A stretch of 64,000 nucleotides of DNA from Cinnamomum chago (GCA_038049695.1 CP142451.1:70820001-70884000); one strand, 5' to 3'. Numbered from the stretch's first letter, positions 23,269-35,771 are shown. Notes: generated by a model not told the origin, from the letters alone. Translations and numbers: made by a program.

Positions 23269-25044
23269 TGTTAGGGATTTTGTATTTGCAATTTGATGGA
23301 TGCATTTTCACTTTAGCATCATTTGAATTTTCACACTTGCATTGTTTTAGAAAACCTTGAAATCTGGTTTTATACATGCATTGCATTTAAGATTTATAAA
23401 AGTATCAATTTATGCATGATTTGCTTCATAATCTTGGATGCATTTGTATTTGAAAAGAGTTTTAGAAAATCAAGCTAGCCTATGAGTTTTAAATCTTTCA
23501 AAATGTTTTAGGCTTTTTATGGTTCATGTTTAAAACCCTTAGAATGATTTAAAACATGTTTTCAAGCTTGATTAAATGGCCCAAAGTTCCACCAAGAAAA
23601 ACTTTGTAAATTGCAAAAGTTGGAATTTTTTGGTCCCGGTAGTGTCGCCGGTCGACCGGCGCAGAGGTCCCGGTCGACCGGGAACACTGCAGGCCGTCAG
23701 GGTCAAAGTGCTCCAACGGTTAGAAATTTGACCGTTATGTGTTCCCGGTCGACCGAGACCTGTTTGCAGGTCGACCGAGGACTAGCCGTTGGGCACTTTT
23801 TGCTATAAAAATGAGTTCTTTCCTTTGTCAATGGTTGGAGATTTTGAAGACTCTTTTGAGGAGCTTTGAGACAAGACAAAGGGGATGAACTAAGAGAGAC
23901 CAAAGAGTCATTTGGTGAGCTAAAGCTTGGATTAATGAAGTTAAATCTCTAAGTAAGCTTTACCTCTCTTAATCATAGTTTACATGCTTTGTTTAAGTTA
24001 TTGGTAAATGTTTTTTAGCATGATAACTATGATGTGATGAATCCATTCTTCTCTCAATCCTTGATCTAATTAAGATTGGATTCTTCACTTTGATTTCATC
24101 CAAGTAGTTTTTAAATTTTCTTAATCATGCTTAGTCTAAATCTTTGATTTCTTTTATAAAGCATGATTCTTTTTCTAGGTTGAAACATTACTTGTTGTTT
24201 TCATTCATTTAAACATTAGTAAAACTATTTTGATTTTGAAAACAACATTGCACATGCATCACATGTTCTAAGTTAGTCATTTTCATACAACTTGTGAGTC
24301 TTTGATTTTCATGTCATTAACAAGTTGATTTTCATACATGTGATTTGCATTAGACTTCAATCAAATCTTTCATGAGCTTTAAACTTTGAAATGCTTTAAG
24401 CATATATTTGATTGAGCTTTCTTTTTAAACTTGATTGAAGTTATCACACACACACATCATGAGCATACACATTTGCATTCATTTAGTGTTTGTGTGAGTT
24501 TGTTATTCACTTTCATATCCGCCTATTTTAGAGGCAAATACATTGTGCTTAATTTGTATCTCTTAGAGTGATCTTTTGTAAAGACACCTTCTTAGAGAAA
24601 TCTTTATTTGTAAAGGTTATTGCTTAGCCTAAGAAAAGCATTGTGTAAAGGTTATTGCTTAGCCTAAGAAAAGCATCTTGTAAAGGTTATTGCTTAGCCT
24701 AGAAAAGCACATTGAGAGGTTGTTGTTTAGCCTAGAAAAATAACTTTGTAAGGGTTATTGCTTAGCCTAGTAAAAACCATAAATAGTGGAAATCCGGTGG
24801 GGTGATTAGATCACAAGCCGGTAGTGGATGTAGGCATTGAGGCCGAACCACTATAAACCTTGGTGTTGTGGTGCTTGCTTTTGTGGTGATTGTGTTTATT
24901 AGCTTCCGTATATTGTTTGATTAATCATCACATGTGACTAGTTTTTGTTAAGAAGTTAAAATTGTTTTAAATTGGTCACAATTGTAGCTCACCCTATTCA
25001 ACCCCCCCCCCCCCCCTCTAGGGTTAGGATCCCAAGGACTTTCA
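23269..25044 (+). repeat. 3' LTR of older family A element
   Basis: Same layout as the 5' LTR: palindrome cluster 23648-23777, TATAAAAA near 23804, short repeats 24612-24772, run of 15 C near 25010. Point differences include a change in the AACGGTCA hairpin (AACGGTTAGA against TTTGACCGTT) that breaks stem pairs. Confidence 0.9.
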
Positions 25045-26100
25045 GAAACATCCAATGTCCAAGATGGAATCTATATATATAATCCCGTTGTGCCAATTAA
25101 TGGATTTATCATTAGTAAGTGCGCACCCATCTCGATTAAGAGTTAATTGAATGGTACTGATGATCACTGTGATTAATTGAGGCTCAGGGATAATAAGATG
25201 TGGATCTAGGATTGGATGTGACAGATTTATTCCAATTGATCCATGGATAATGATAGAGGGGCCTACTGTGGTAATTGGGAAGTATAGGGTCTTCATTGTA
25301 ATTTATTCCTAATACTAGAGTGCAATTGCATTTATATAGTGGTGTTATTTGTAATTAACTGTGGGCCCGGATTGCACATGAGATGTGGGGTCGCTAGTCC
25401 CAGTTGGAGCCAGCTTTCTAAGGAATCCGTAGTCGTCCCCACGCTAGCCCAAGAATTAGAAAGTTACTATTTCTATTTGAAGTGAGACTTCTAATAGTGG
25501 TAATAGTAAGTTACTAATTTATGTGGAAGTGAGACTTCTTATTCAATTAGTAAGAGAGAAAGAATAGGAGATTACTTGAGGGCTTTATAAGGGGAAATAA
25601 CCCCTTGGACGTCCAATATATATCCCCACCTAGGGATTCACGCCCAATCCTAATATGTGCAAGTGTTGCACAATTCTTCTTCTCCTCTTTCTCTTCTAGT
25701 TCTTTGGAGTTTCTAGTAAAATTTTCTCTTGGAGATTCCACCATCTTCTTGAGAAAAGAGATCTGATAAACGGGTCATAGTGTGGAAGATCAATAGGTCT
25801 TGGAGACTCTTGTTTGATACGTGAAAGTGTTTCATCATAAAAAAAAAAAGACGCAACTTCTCCATTAGAGCACTACCGGGCTCCAAATGTATAATCTACT
25901 TCTCTACTTGCTGTAGATTATTTTGTTGCAAGTAGTTGTTGATTTCTATCTTCAAGATAAGTTATATTGCTGTACATCATTGATGAGAATGAGGGATTGC
26001 ATCCTGGATTTGGTTTTGTAGCCTTATGGATAGTTGATCCCTGAGTCAAGTGGGTCAAAAGTTTTGATAATCAATCCACGATGCCCACCTACTTCCAACA

Positions 26101-26441
26101 GAAACTTGGTCTATCGTGGATAGTAACATTTATAGGCTTGATGAGAAAATCAATTGAAGTTCAATATAGACCTGAAATTAGTAATTTTTTTCGGTAAAAC
26201 CAAAAGTAGGAGTTGATCTAATATTGTAACCAGGCCCTACTAGAAGTTCCTTTCTACTAATAACTCCAGAATGGATAATAAATGAACTCTGAAGTTGTTT
26301 AGAGGCTACCATCACTTCATTAGGTCAAACCAGCAGTTGGGCAGCCACAATCATGCAATGAAAATATCTCTAATGGAAACAACACTTCTATATTTTTACC
26401 CAAAAAAGAAAAAGAAAAGAAAATGGGTTTGAGTTGTACTC
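26101..26441. other. Unassigned stretch
   Basis: Between the family E LTR and the CACTA end; no recognised feature. Confidence 0.4.
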
Positions 26442-26885
26442 CACTACTACAATTTAGCTTTTTTGCGACGCCAAAAAAGCGTTGCAGATAATATAAAAAG
26501 TGTCGCAATAAGTAATTGCGACGCAAAAAACTAAGCATCGCAAAGGGGTCACAAATAATAGTGTTGCAGAAAGATTAGTTACACTAAAGATTGCAACGTG
26601 GCAATAGAAGAGCATTTACAATGGTTTCAAAGAGTTGCTAATTACGTATCAATTGCGACGTATTCTAAGCATCGTAGATAATGATTTATTTACAATGGTA
26701 AAATTGCGTCACCAATAATTTGTATTTGTGACAATTCAAAAAAGTCGTTAATAAATCATTATGGGCGACGCTCTTATAAAGTTGCAAATAATTTTTTTGC
26801 AACACTTCTATGGTGTCGTAAATAATCTTCATCTTGTTACATTTGATTATTTGCAATGCAATAAAAGCACCGCAAATAATAATTT
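26442..26885. mobile_element. CACTA transposon end with subterminal repeats
   Basis: Begins CACTACTACAATTTAGC. Many GCGACG or GTCGCAA words in both orientations follow (26464, 26500, 26518, 26656, 26766 regions), each followed by AAATAAT-like bases. CACTA elements carry such subterminal transposase-binding arrays. No opposite terminus or 3-bp duplication was found, so the right limit is approximate. Confidence 0.55.
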
Positions 26886-27195
26886 TTCAGAAAAAAAATA
26901 TTTTTAATTTTTTCAAAAAAGATTTTTTTCCTGATTTTTTACCCAATCAATACAAATATAATCTCGTCATCCATTCACAAATCTTTAATGAAAAGTCATC
27001 CTTAGGTCATCACAATCATATATCTCTAAGTAGCAATTCAGGTATGAAATTAACACTCCATCGATGTAAAAACATAAACTAAATTAATTTATTGAATTTG
27101 AGTGCAATGAAACAGTTGTCTTCATCACAAATTATTACTAAAGATATTGATAAAATTCTGTTAAACATAAATCTATATAATAGTTGGTCTCAATA
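26886..27195. other. Unassigned AT-rich stretch
   Basis: No feature recognised; short open frames without motifs. Confidence 0.4.
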
Positions 27196-27710
27196 TGTCA
27201 AGCCCCCAGACCAAGGCACTGATAATCAAGTCCTTAATCCGGGGGACGCGGTGCGACGGGTTAGAAAATTTCGTCCACCTCGCACTAGTTTCCCACAGGT
27301 TTCCGCAGTGAGGATCCAAAAATCGATCCATTATGATATCATAAATCATATTCACAATATTCAACAATGTACGGAAGCGATGTAGCAAACACTTAGTCCA
27401 ATCAATTAAATAAAATGGACAATCAAACCTGTGCATCATACTGAGAAATATATCATAGCAAGCCCATAATTAGTTAAAGTGACATCATCGAAAGTAGTAT
27501 AAGTTTTACGATCCCATCATAAAAATAAAATAAAAGCCAATAAAGGCTATAAACAAGTTTCCCAAAAAAACAACATCGTTTCCCAAAAAAAGTGATTCGA
27601 ACTCATGACCCAACCCGACATCTAGATGACATCGTTGGGCTGCCACTCTCGTCCAACCGGCTCACCCGCTTCCTCCTCTCACTCCGTCTCAAAGGGAGCA
27701 GGGTTGAGAT

Positions 27711-27750
27711 CTGGCACCAACCAAGGGAGTATCAGACACGACGGTCTGGC
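27711..27750 (-). promoter_or_regulatory. Conserved LTR hairpin plus acceptor-like motif (family B, 3' LTR)
   Basis: Minus strand: GCCAGAC-CGTCGT-GTCTGA, stem CAGAC/GTCTG, followed by TTGGTTGGTGCCAG. It lies about 550 bp from the LTR 3' end. Confidence 0.6.
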
Positions 27751-28569
27751 AAGCAAATAAACAAATAAAGGAGAAGTAATAATAACATAACATTTATAAG
27801 ATGCTAGAAAGACTAAACAATGAATATCTATGAAAAAGAGAAACCATTTTCAAATCATTGGTAACTTAAAGGAATATAACAAAACTGAGTAAAAATATTG
27901 GCAATCCACATTCAGCTATATTCTCCTATTACCGAAGTAACAAGAACAAACAGAAACCATTGCCACTACCCGTGGGACCGGAATAGAACCGTTGCCACTA
28001 CCCGTGGAACCGGAAACAGACAGAATCCAAACCGCAGTTGGCAAATAATTTAAAGATTCCAAGTCGGGTGATTAGCCCAACTAGGTGACCTAAGCTTAGT
28101 GGTGCCATTCAAAACCAAAACCCGAATCAATACAAATCAAATCATAGTAATACATTTCCAAAATCGATAAAAAGAACTACTCCAGACAAATACATATTGA
28201 CAAATTCGACCGAATCAGATGAGTAGCCTTACCGATGTTTTCGAACGTGGCAAACCACTCAATTCTATTTCAAAACAATTTGTAGAAAACATACAAATTT
28301 TCTTAACTTGGAATGAATTAATGTATAGTGGTTTAATGGCTTACCACGGGTCGTCTTGACATACACTTAGTCCCTTAATATCCATAATATATGCGGAGCT
28401 TGGTGCCACTGAAGATCTCCGACAATTAAGGATATATAGTGTGTATTAAGAATTAATTAAATTTCCTGGGTAATTCTAAAATCAAACAATTCCATCATTT
28501 TTCCCATTTAGATTTCACAATTTAAGGTAATTCGATTCAATGTATACATCTCATACTACTATGCTTCAA

Positions 28570-28870
28570 TGGGTTTAAATGGGCTTCAAATAGTGGGGGA
28601 AAAGGGCTGGAAATAGAGCCCAATATGGGCCGGAAAACAGGCCAGAAAATGGGCAGAAAACAGCCCTGGAATGGGCCTGATATGGGCTGGAAAATAGGCC
28701 TGAAATGGGCTGGAAACAGGCCTGAAATTGGGCCTGAAAACAGCTCTGAAATGGCCTGAAAACAACCCAGAAATTTGGCCTGAAATCAGCTTGAAAACTG
28801 CCCAAAATTGGGCCTGGAAACTGCCCAGAAAACGGGCCTGTAATCAGCCCAGAATCGGACCTGAAACAGG
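28570..28870. repeat. Quasi-periodic GGGCCTGAAA repeat
   Basis: Units of roughly 17-24 bp alternate GGGCCTGAAA / ATGGGCTGGAAAACAG with variable spacers for about 300 bp. The equivalent block in the other LTR is 34055-34320. It adjoins the GCTCGAGC palindromes directly. Confidence 0.75.
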
Positions 28871-28879
28871 GGCCAGGCC

Positions 28880-29014
28880 CGCTCGAGCGGTGGTAGGTCA
28901 GCTCGAGCGAGGCCCATCCAGAAACTAGGTTGCTCGAGCAGCCCTACTATCTAGCTGGGCAGCTGCCAGGCAGAGCCTGGTCCGCTCGAGCTGCCCAAGG
29001 CCCGCTCCAGCGGA
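28880..29014. repeat. GCTCGAGC palindrome cluster (family B, 3' LTR)
   Basis: CGCTCGAGCGG (28880), AGCTCGAGCGA (28900), TGCTCGAGCA (28931), CGCTCGAGCTG (28983) and CGCTCCAGCGG (29003). The other LTR has only two (34330-34393). Confidence 0.85.
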
Positions 29015-30428
29015 CTGGGCTCTGTTTGTTTTTTAATTTCCCTCCTCCTTTCCATTCCTTTGCATTTCCATCATCCAACTACAATCTTTTGTACTTCTAC
29101 CAACATCCAATCAACTCCATTCAACCACATTAATCAAGCGTCATTCCCCACATCAGTAGCAACAAAAATGGAAACTCAATATGAGTGGAGTTGCAGGATT
29201 TCCAATAATCCAGTTTACATTCTTATAAGGCCATTAAAATCAGAACTATCCTAGCTATAATAGGTATAAAACCTTGCAGAAACATAGCACACTATTTTGC
29301 ATATCAAACTTTAAGAAATGAGCAATGTATAAATCAAGAAACAATTCAAATGAAATAGAGGTTGCTTTCACATCAAACTTAAAAAAAAAAAAAAAAAATA
29401 CCCATTTCAAATGCATGCATTCCTATCAACTTATTCACTTGCCTCAAATCCAAAAGAAACACAATCACTCCAAGAAACTCCTAATCTCAGCTGCTCCAAC
29501 CTACACCAAGAAACCCAAGAAAACCATGCAAAACCACCAAATTCAAAATTAAAAAGGAGCTCTCAAAGAACCCATTTGCATGCAAGATAAAAGAGTTCTA
29601 AAGGGTCCATTAAAACCAGAAATTTGAAGAGGAAGCCATTGTTAACCTTTGAAGAGCTTTAAACAAAGATAAGAGCTTGGAGTAGAAAGTTGTCCCAGCC
29701 CAAATTCTTTGAAAATGGTGTCAAAAGGAAGCTAAGAGAAAGGGGAAGAGATTGGTGAAATTTTCTCTCCAAATGACTTTCAAGAAGGGTACATGCAAGA
29801 GGAGAGAAGGTGGCTGGAAATGGAGGAGGAAGCAAACTCTCTCTTCAGCTGAGTTGCAGGAAAATGAATAGAAGAAGAACCCAACGTGGGTTTATGGGTT
29901 TAAGTTGAGGAAGTGGGCCCCAATGGCCCTCAAATCTTCACATAGCTGGATCTATCATTTGTGGGTCCCGAATGAGATCGACGAAGAAGACAAAGTTGGT
30001 CTTCGAAATATCAAGTTTCCAAAAAGTATATTTTCTTCATGATTTTCAAATTTCGAAATTTATGCATAGATTTGGGTGTGAAAAGACTGTTTTGTCCTTT
30101 TTATCGAAAAACGCGATTTCTGGGTTTCAAATGCAAACGGATAAAATACGAAAGTTATTAAGATCAATAAAACAATTCAAAAGGAGTAAAAATTGAAATA
30201 TTTTCGACATCAAGAATAAATACTCACAAAACAACATGCGTCACCCGGCGCCTGGGCCCGCGTCAAACTAAGTCTAATGTCTCTCCAAATTCCCTCAAGC
30301 TATTCAAAAGTCTAATCTAGCTTTAAAAAATCAACTAATCGTCCTCTAATCCCACATAGATACTAATCACGGCTAAATAAACAATTAAACATACTAAACC
30401 TAGGTCGGGGTCTAACATCCTCCACCCC

Positions 30429-30915
30429 TTAAAGCATTTGGTCCTCCAAATGAGCACTAACCTCTGGTAATAGCTGAGGGTGCTTCTTCTGAACTTGATC
30501 ACGCAATTCCCAAGTAGCTTCATCTGGCCCGTGATTTTCCCATAGCACTTTTACCTAATCAAGTTTTCGGTTCCTCAGTTCCTATTCTTTGGTATCAATG
30601 ATTCTAACCAGTTTCTCAATGTAGGTGGCATCCTCCCGAACTTCCAATGGCTCATTGTGTAACACGTGTGAAGGGTCTGAGACATATCTCCTCAACATAG
30701 ACACGTGAAATACATTGTGTACACCCGACAACTCAGGTGGCAAGGCTAATCTGTAGGCCACTTCACCAACACGACTCAAAATCTCATACAGTCCGATGAA
30801 TCTCCTTGACAACTTACCTTTCTGACCAAACCTCAAGGTTCCTCTGACCGGTGACACCTTCATAAATACTTTATCTCCAACTTGAAACAATCCATACTTG
30901 CATGATGTCCAGACA
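30429..30915 (-). pseudogene. Chromovirus integrase C-terminus and chromodomain-like tail, fragment
   Basis: From about 30910 the frame reads GLFQVGDKVFMKVSPV, GKLSRRFIGLYEILSRVGEV, then AYRLALPPELSGVHNVFHVS, the conserved integrase C-terminal region of plant chromoviruses. It continues ELRNRKLD, stop, VKVLWENHGPDEATWE, a chromodomain-like signature, and ends with TAA at 30431-30429, overlapping the purine tract. In-frame stops are at 30584-30582 and about 30557-30555. The integrase core is absent; the fragment starts at a deletion junction with protease in a different frame. Confidence 0.85.
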
Positions 30916-32491
30916 GCCAATCCATCCCCAAAATGACATCGAAATCATGCATGTCTAACAGAATAAGGTCTGCTGGAAATGTGACATCACCTATCTTAAC
31001 TGTGCAGTTAGGGTGATATGTGCTACAAACAACTTGTGTCCCTACTGGTGTTGTGACAGTTAGAATAAAGTCTAGTTCGCAAACAGGCACATCAATCAAT
31101 TTAGCAAACATAGGAGATAGAAATGAATGTGTGGATCCAGGATCAAATAATACTTTAGCCTCTATTCCACAAACAAGAAGTATACCTTCAACTACGTTGC
31201 CCGCTGCATCCGCGTCCACTTGGTTCAGATGATACGCATGACCTCGTTGTTGAGGTCTGTTCCGATTCTGGTTCGGTCTTCCTTGCTGTGCATTCCTACT
31301 CTGCTGAAGTGGACGAGCGTTCTGATTTTGAGGTTGTTGGCGGGGCTGCTATTACTGGTTCTGCAGCTGTGGCTGCCTGGGTTGGTTCTAAGCTGCTTAT
31401 TGATTCTGCTGAGGTGGCATGTTGCCCTGGTTTCTATTGTTTGGACAATCCTTCATCAAATGATCTGTACGACCACACTTAAAGCATCCACTCGTGACTC
31501 TGTAACATAGGTGGGAAGGATGGTTCTTACCACAATGCTCACATCCACCTTGCCTTTGGGTGTTCTGATTTGGCCTTGACTTCTTACCTTGGTAGGATTT
31601 TCGTCCTTGTTGCTGACATTTCCTCTGGGCATCCTTAATAATCTTGTTATTGGTGTTTTCAAATTTATAAGCTCGTTTGACTGCCGCTTGGAATGTAGCC
31701 GGTATGACAACACCTGAAGCATCTCTTTCAATTATAGGGTTGAGTCCCTCTAGGAATTTGATAATCTTTTTCTCCTCAGTATCGACAAGCTCTGGTGCAT
31801 ACCGAGACAGTCTCTCAAATTTTGTAACATATTCGAGAACCGTCATGTCTCCTTATGTGAGTAGCTGAAACTCCACTGCCATCTGTTTCTTAATATGAAT
31901 AGGCACATACTTCTCAGTAAACTGCTCCTTGAAAGTAGCCCACGCGATATCATTAGCAATATCCTGATATCCATCCTTGAGTGTTTTCCACCAAATGTCA
32001 GCCAAGCCAATATACATAGAGGCTGCTAGAAGAACTCGATGTCTGCCTGTGCACTGAAAAAGGTCGAAGATGTTCTCAGTGTGGACTAATCAGTCATCTG
32101 CTGTCAAAGGATCCTCATTTCCAGTGAATTCTTTAAGACCTCTCTTCCGGAAGCGTTCGAATAATGTATTTGGGTTGTCATCATGGTTATTGATAATAAT
32201 CTGAGGACCCATGTTTTGAGGTTGTACTTGTTCTGGTCTCCTGCCCAATACTTCTAACAACTGCCTCTGTACTTGTGTTAATTCCTCATCTTTCTTGGCC
32301 ATCTGCTCCTGTAATCTGGCTTGATTCTCATTGGCTCTCCTCTGATGTTCCATCATCATCTCATTTGTTTTCTGTTATTGTTCCATCATCAGTTGCATAA
32401 AGTTCTGAAATTGGCTATCTCCAGAGGAACCTGCAGCATTAGCATTGCTAGAAGAAGGATTTTTGTTGGAGTGGTCCCTACGTGGAGGCAT
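30910..32491 (-). pseudogene. Family B gag-protease, several stops
   Basis: The frame begins at ATG 32491 (MPPRRDHSNKNPSSSNA), right after the leader. The gag core follows (GLKEFTGNEDPLTADD near 32130-32090, then IWWKTLKDGY, EFLELLxxGDMTVLEYVTKFERLSRYAPEL type motifs near 31880-31790). Two zinc knuckles (CEHCGKNHPSHLC and CFKCGRTDHLMKDC) are near 31530-31440. The retropepsin motif VLFDPGSTHSF is at about 31155, and DVILGMDWLSGHHASMDC ends at the deletion junction near 30910. All of it is one frame, as in chromoviruses, but stops occur at 32375-32377, near 32090, near 31856 and after 31397. The catalytic DSG is DPG here. Confidence 0.87.
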
Positions 32492-32639
32492 TTTGCTGCA
32501 AAACCATTTGTTAGTACAATAAATATATTAAGAAAAACGCACCCATATTCCCCACTCGATACTAACTAACGAAAATTCTAACGGATCCTCTCCACGTCCC
32601 TATGTTTCTAATGTCTTTTAATTGCCCGACATATTTCTC

Positions 32640-32651
32640 GCTTTGATACCA
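32640..32651 (-). other. Family B primer-binding site
   Basis: Minus strand TGGTATCAAAGC, one mismatch to the initiator-methionine complement, four bases inside the LTR edge. Confidence 0.82.
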
Positions 32652-33031
32652 AGCCTATCACGCCCCGGGACCGAGGCCCTGATAATCAAGTCCTTAATCC
32701 GGGGGACGTGGCGCGACGGGTCAGAAAATTCCCCCCGCACACGCTATTTATTTTCCCACAAGATTCCAGACGATCCATCACAACCAATTAATCGAATTCA
32801 CAATAAATAATAATATGCGGAAGCTTGTCAAAAAATTAAAACCAAATGAGATATAAGATAATTGCACAAACTCTGTATCAAAAGAGAACTATATAAAGGG
32901 TATAACCCAAAGTTAGTTAAAGTTGTGAGGATCACAAAAGTATATTTAATTTATACATCCCAAAAGAAGACCGATGAGGTCATAAACTAAGTTCCCAAAA
33001 TGTTATCCTAGCTCAAATTCCAACACGACAT

Positions 33032-33121
33032 CTACATGACATCGTTGGGCTGCCACTCGCGCTCCACTGGCGGCTCTACCGCCTCAACCGCGTGCTCCAC
33101 CTCAAAATCTGTGGGTCCGAC
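33032..33121 (-). other. Small acidic reading-frame end inside the family B LTR
   Basis: After the hairpin/acceptor motif the minus strand reads DVGPTDFEVEHAVEAVEP then PVEREWQPNDVM and TAG. A related ending, EEAVDEPQRLVEWRADDVV, follows the same motif in family C (39904-39982). Likely a spliced or relic coding segment; function unknown. Confidence 0.45.
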
Positions 33122-33123
33122 AT

Positions 33124-33163
33124 CTGACACCAAACAAAAGAGTATCAGACACGACGGTCTGGC
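33124..33163 (-). promoter_or_regulatory. Conserved LTR hairpin plus acceptor-like motif (family B, 5' LTR)
   Basis: Minus strand: GCCAGAC-CGTCGT-GTCTGA with stem CAGAC/GTCTG (33157-33161 with 33146-33150), then TTGTTTGGTGTCAG. Confidence 0.6.
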
Positions 33164-34329
33164 AAGTGGATAAAGCAGATAAGGTATATCAGTTTTATAA
33201 ATGTCATATTTAAAATCATAAAAATACAATTGAAACGAAACATATATAAAGAGTAAACCAGATGAACAAATCTATAAAAATGAAAGAATTTCATAGTTTA
33301 AAAGTTTCAAACTAACTGACAAATAATCGAAATATTGGCAAACCACATATAGCTATATTCTCATATTACTGAAGTAACAAGAGCACACAGACAAATAGTC
33401 GTTGTCATATAAAATGGTCAGAACAGACAGACAGAAGCCGTTGCCACTACTCATGGGACCAGAATACAGAACCGTTGCCATGGCCGGAGCAAACAAACAG
33501 AATCTAAACTGCAGTTGGCAAATAATTTTAAGATCCCAAGCCGGGTGATCAGCCCAACTAGGTGACCTAAGCTTAGTGGTGTCATTCAAAACCAAAACCT
33601 GAATTAATACAAATCAAATCATAGTAATACATTTCCAAAATCGATAAAAGGAACTACTCCAGACAAATACATACTGACAAATTCGAACAAATCAGATGAG
33701 TAGCCTTACCGATGTTTCCAAATGTGGCAAACCACTCAAATCTATTTCAAAACAATTTGTAGAAAGTATACAAATTTTCATAACTTGGAATGAATTGATG
33801 TATAGTGGTTTAATGGCTTACCATGAGTCGTCTTGACATACACTTAGACCCTTAATGTCAATAATATATGTAAAGCTTGGTGTCACTGAAGCTCTCTGAC
33901 AATTAGAGATATAAAGTGTACATTAAGACTTGAATAAATTTCCTGGGTAATTCTAACATCAAACAATTCCATCATTTTTTTCCCATTTAAATCTCATGAT
34001 TTAAGGTGATTCGATTTAATGTATACATCTCATCCTACTATGCTTCATTGGGTTTAAATGGGCTTCAAATAGTGGGGAAAAAGGCTGAAATGGGCTAGAA
34101 AACAGCCCAGAATTTGGCTGAATTGGGCTGAAAAACAGCCCTAAAATGGGCTGAAAACAGGCTCGGAAATGGACTGGAAACAGGCCCTGAAATGGGTTGA
34201 AAACAGGCCCTGAAATGGGCTGAAAAACAGCCCAGAAGTTGGTCTGGAAATGGGGTTGAACGGGCCTAAAACAGACCTGAAATGGGCCTGAAAACAGCCC
34301 AGAATTGGACCTGAAACAGGGGCCAGGCC

Positions 34330-34393
34330 CGCTCGAGCGGCCCTGCTCTCTGGCTGGGCTGCTGCCAGGCATAGCCATGGCCCGCTCGAGCGG
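34330..34393. repeat. GCTCGAGC palindromes (family B, 5' LTR)
   Basis: Two CGCTCGAGCGG units at 34330 and 34383. Compared with the 3' LTR, the segment between palindrome 1 and palindrome 3 is missing, as if recombination had joined two palindromes. Confidence 0.85.
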
Positions 34394-35771
34394 ACTGGGC
34401 TCTGTCCAGCCCGAAAGTGAGTGCAGATTCCTGCACTTCTCCTCCCTCATTTCTGATTCAAACATTTCTCCATTTCCCACCTTATTGGTTTGCATATCTC
34501 CCATCTGAAATTACATTCCATTCAATCACAAACACCCTAATCCATTCTATTTACTAAAAACCTGGTATAAACATTGCTTCTAATCCATTGAAAACCCAAA
34601 ACTTTGAGAAATACAGACTAATGATTCAGAAGCTATATTGAACCATAAAACCATGGTTTCTGAAGCAACAACTTATAACATATAAAACATCATTCATAAC
34701 CTGATCAATAAAAAAAAAAAAGAATCAAACCCATGAATTGTATAGGAACTAGTATCTTAATAGCATGAATCTCTTGTCCAAATTATTCACTTGCCTCTAG
34801 TCCAATGGAAAGGGTCTCAAACACACTCCAAAGAAGCTCGAACACAGCTGCACCCAATCTACACCAAAATCCATGGAAAACCCCATTCAAGAAATTCATT
34901 ATTTGAAACGGGAAGGAGCTCTCAAAGAGCCTCCTTGCATGCATGAAGAAATGACTCTAATGGCCCATTCAAAACTAGAAATTCAAGGAAGAAGTCATTG
35001 CTAACCTTTGAAGAGCTTTAAACAAAGATGAGAGCTTGGAGAAGAAAGTTGTCCTAGCCCAAATTCTTTGAAAATGGTGTCAAAAGGAAGCTAAGACAAA
35101 GGGGAAGAGATTGGTGAAATTTTCTCTCCAAATGGCTTTCAAGAAGGGTACATGCAAGAGGAGAGAAAGTGGAGAGAAAGTGGCTGGAAATGGAGGAGGA
35201 AGCAAGCTCTCTCTTCAGCTGAGTTGCAGGAAAAAGAATAGAAGAAGAACCCAACGTGGGTTTATGGTTTTAAGTTGAGGAAGTGGGCCCCAATGGCCCT
35301 CAAATCTTCACATAGCTAGATCTATCCTTTGTGGGTCCCGAATGAAAACGACAAAGAAGACAAAAGTGATCGTTGAAAAATTTAGTTTTCAAAAAGTATA
35401 TTTTCCTCATGATTTTCAAATTTCAAAATTTATGCACCGATTGGGTGTGAAAAGACTGTTTTACCCCTTTTTCTCGAAAAACGCAATTTCTAGGTTTCAA
35501 ATGCAAACGGAGCAAACGTGAAAGTATTGGGATCAAACTAACAAATTCAAAAATGTCGAAATCCATATTTTTCATAGATCAAATTCCCATACTAACACGT
35601 GACACTTGGGCCACCCCGAGCCCGGTCAAACTAAACTCAACGCGCTCAAAATTCCCCAATGTTATCTAAAATTCTAATCTAACTAAAAATCCAAGCTAAT
35701 CGTCCCCTAATCCCACTTAGAAACTAATCACAGTTAAAACAATAATAATATATACTAAACCTGGGTCGGGG

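Larger units (their letters stand above)
17581..25044 (+). mobile_element. Family A gag-only LTR retrotransposon, older copy (7464 bp)
   Basis: LTRs are 17581-19352 (1772 bp) and 23269-25044 (1776 bp). The primer site is at 19355-19368, gag pseudogene 19453-20865, about 2.4 kb non-coding, and a purine tract GCAAAGGGGGAGAT ends just before the 3' LTR. The flanks GAAAA and GAAAC differ by one base. There is no protease, integrase, RT or RNase H in 3.9 kb of internal sequence. Primer site, poly-C block before it, repeated GGGGGAG tracts and gag type point to a Sirevirus-derived non-autonomous family. The two LTRs differ at scattered sites and gag has two stops, so it is older than the copy at 47839. 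Confidence 0.9.
16993..26100 (+). mobile_element. Family E solo LTR split by a family A element
   Basis: Outer ends are TGTTAGATTG and CTACTTCCAACA. The flanks GAAAT (16988-16992) and GAAAC (26101-26105) differ by one base. The LTR runs 16993-17580 and resumes at 25050, so about 1.64 kb without the insert. A TATA-like TTTATAA is at 25584, followed by a pyrimidine-rich leader. No primer site or coding region belongs to it. TG...CA ends and layout suggest Copia, but I see no coding region to prove it. Confidence 0.8.
27196..30417 (-). repeat. Family B 3' LTR (3222 bp)
   Basis: Minus-strand ends are TGTTAGACCCCGACC (30417) and GGGGGCTTGACA (27196). It contains the hairpin/acceptor motif at 27711-27750, a worn acidic frame end (REWQPNDVI then stop, 27622), a quasi-periodic GGGCCTGAAA region (28570-28870) and five GCTCGAGC-type palindromes (28880-29014). 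Confidence 0.88.

Noticed and set aside
26464-26880. Spaced GCGACG repeats as a possible array of regulatory sites
   Set aside because: They fit the subterminal repeats of a CACTA element whose end is at 26442.
28575-28805. Phe/Gln/Pro-rich open frame, also seen at 34016-34504
   Set aside because: It is a translation of the GGGCCTGAAA quasi-repeat in the LTR.
30335-30523. 62-codon minus-strand frame near the family B purine tract
   Set aside because: It is out of frame with the chromodomain-like coding tail, which occupies the same bases.
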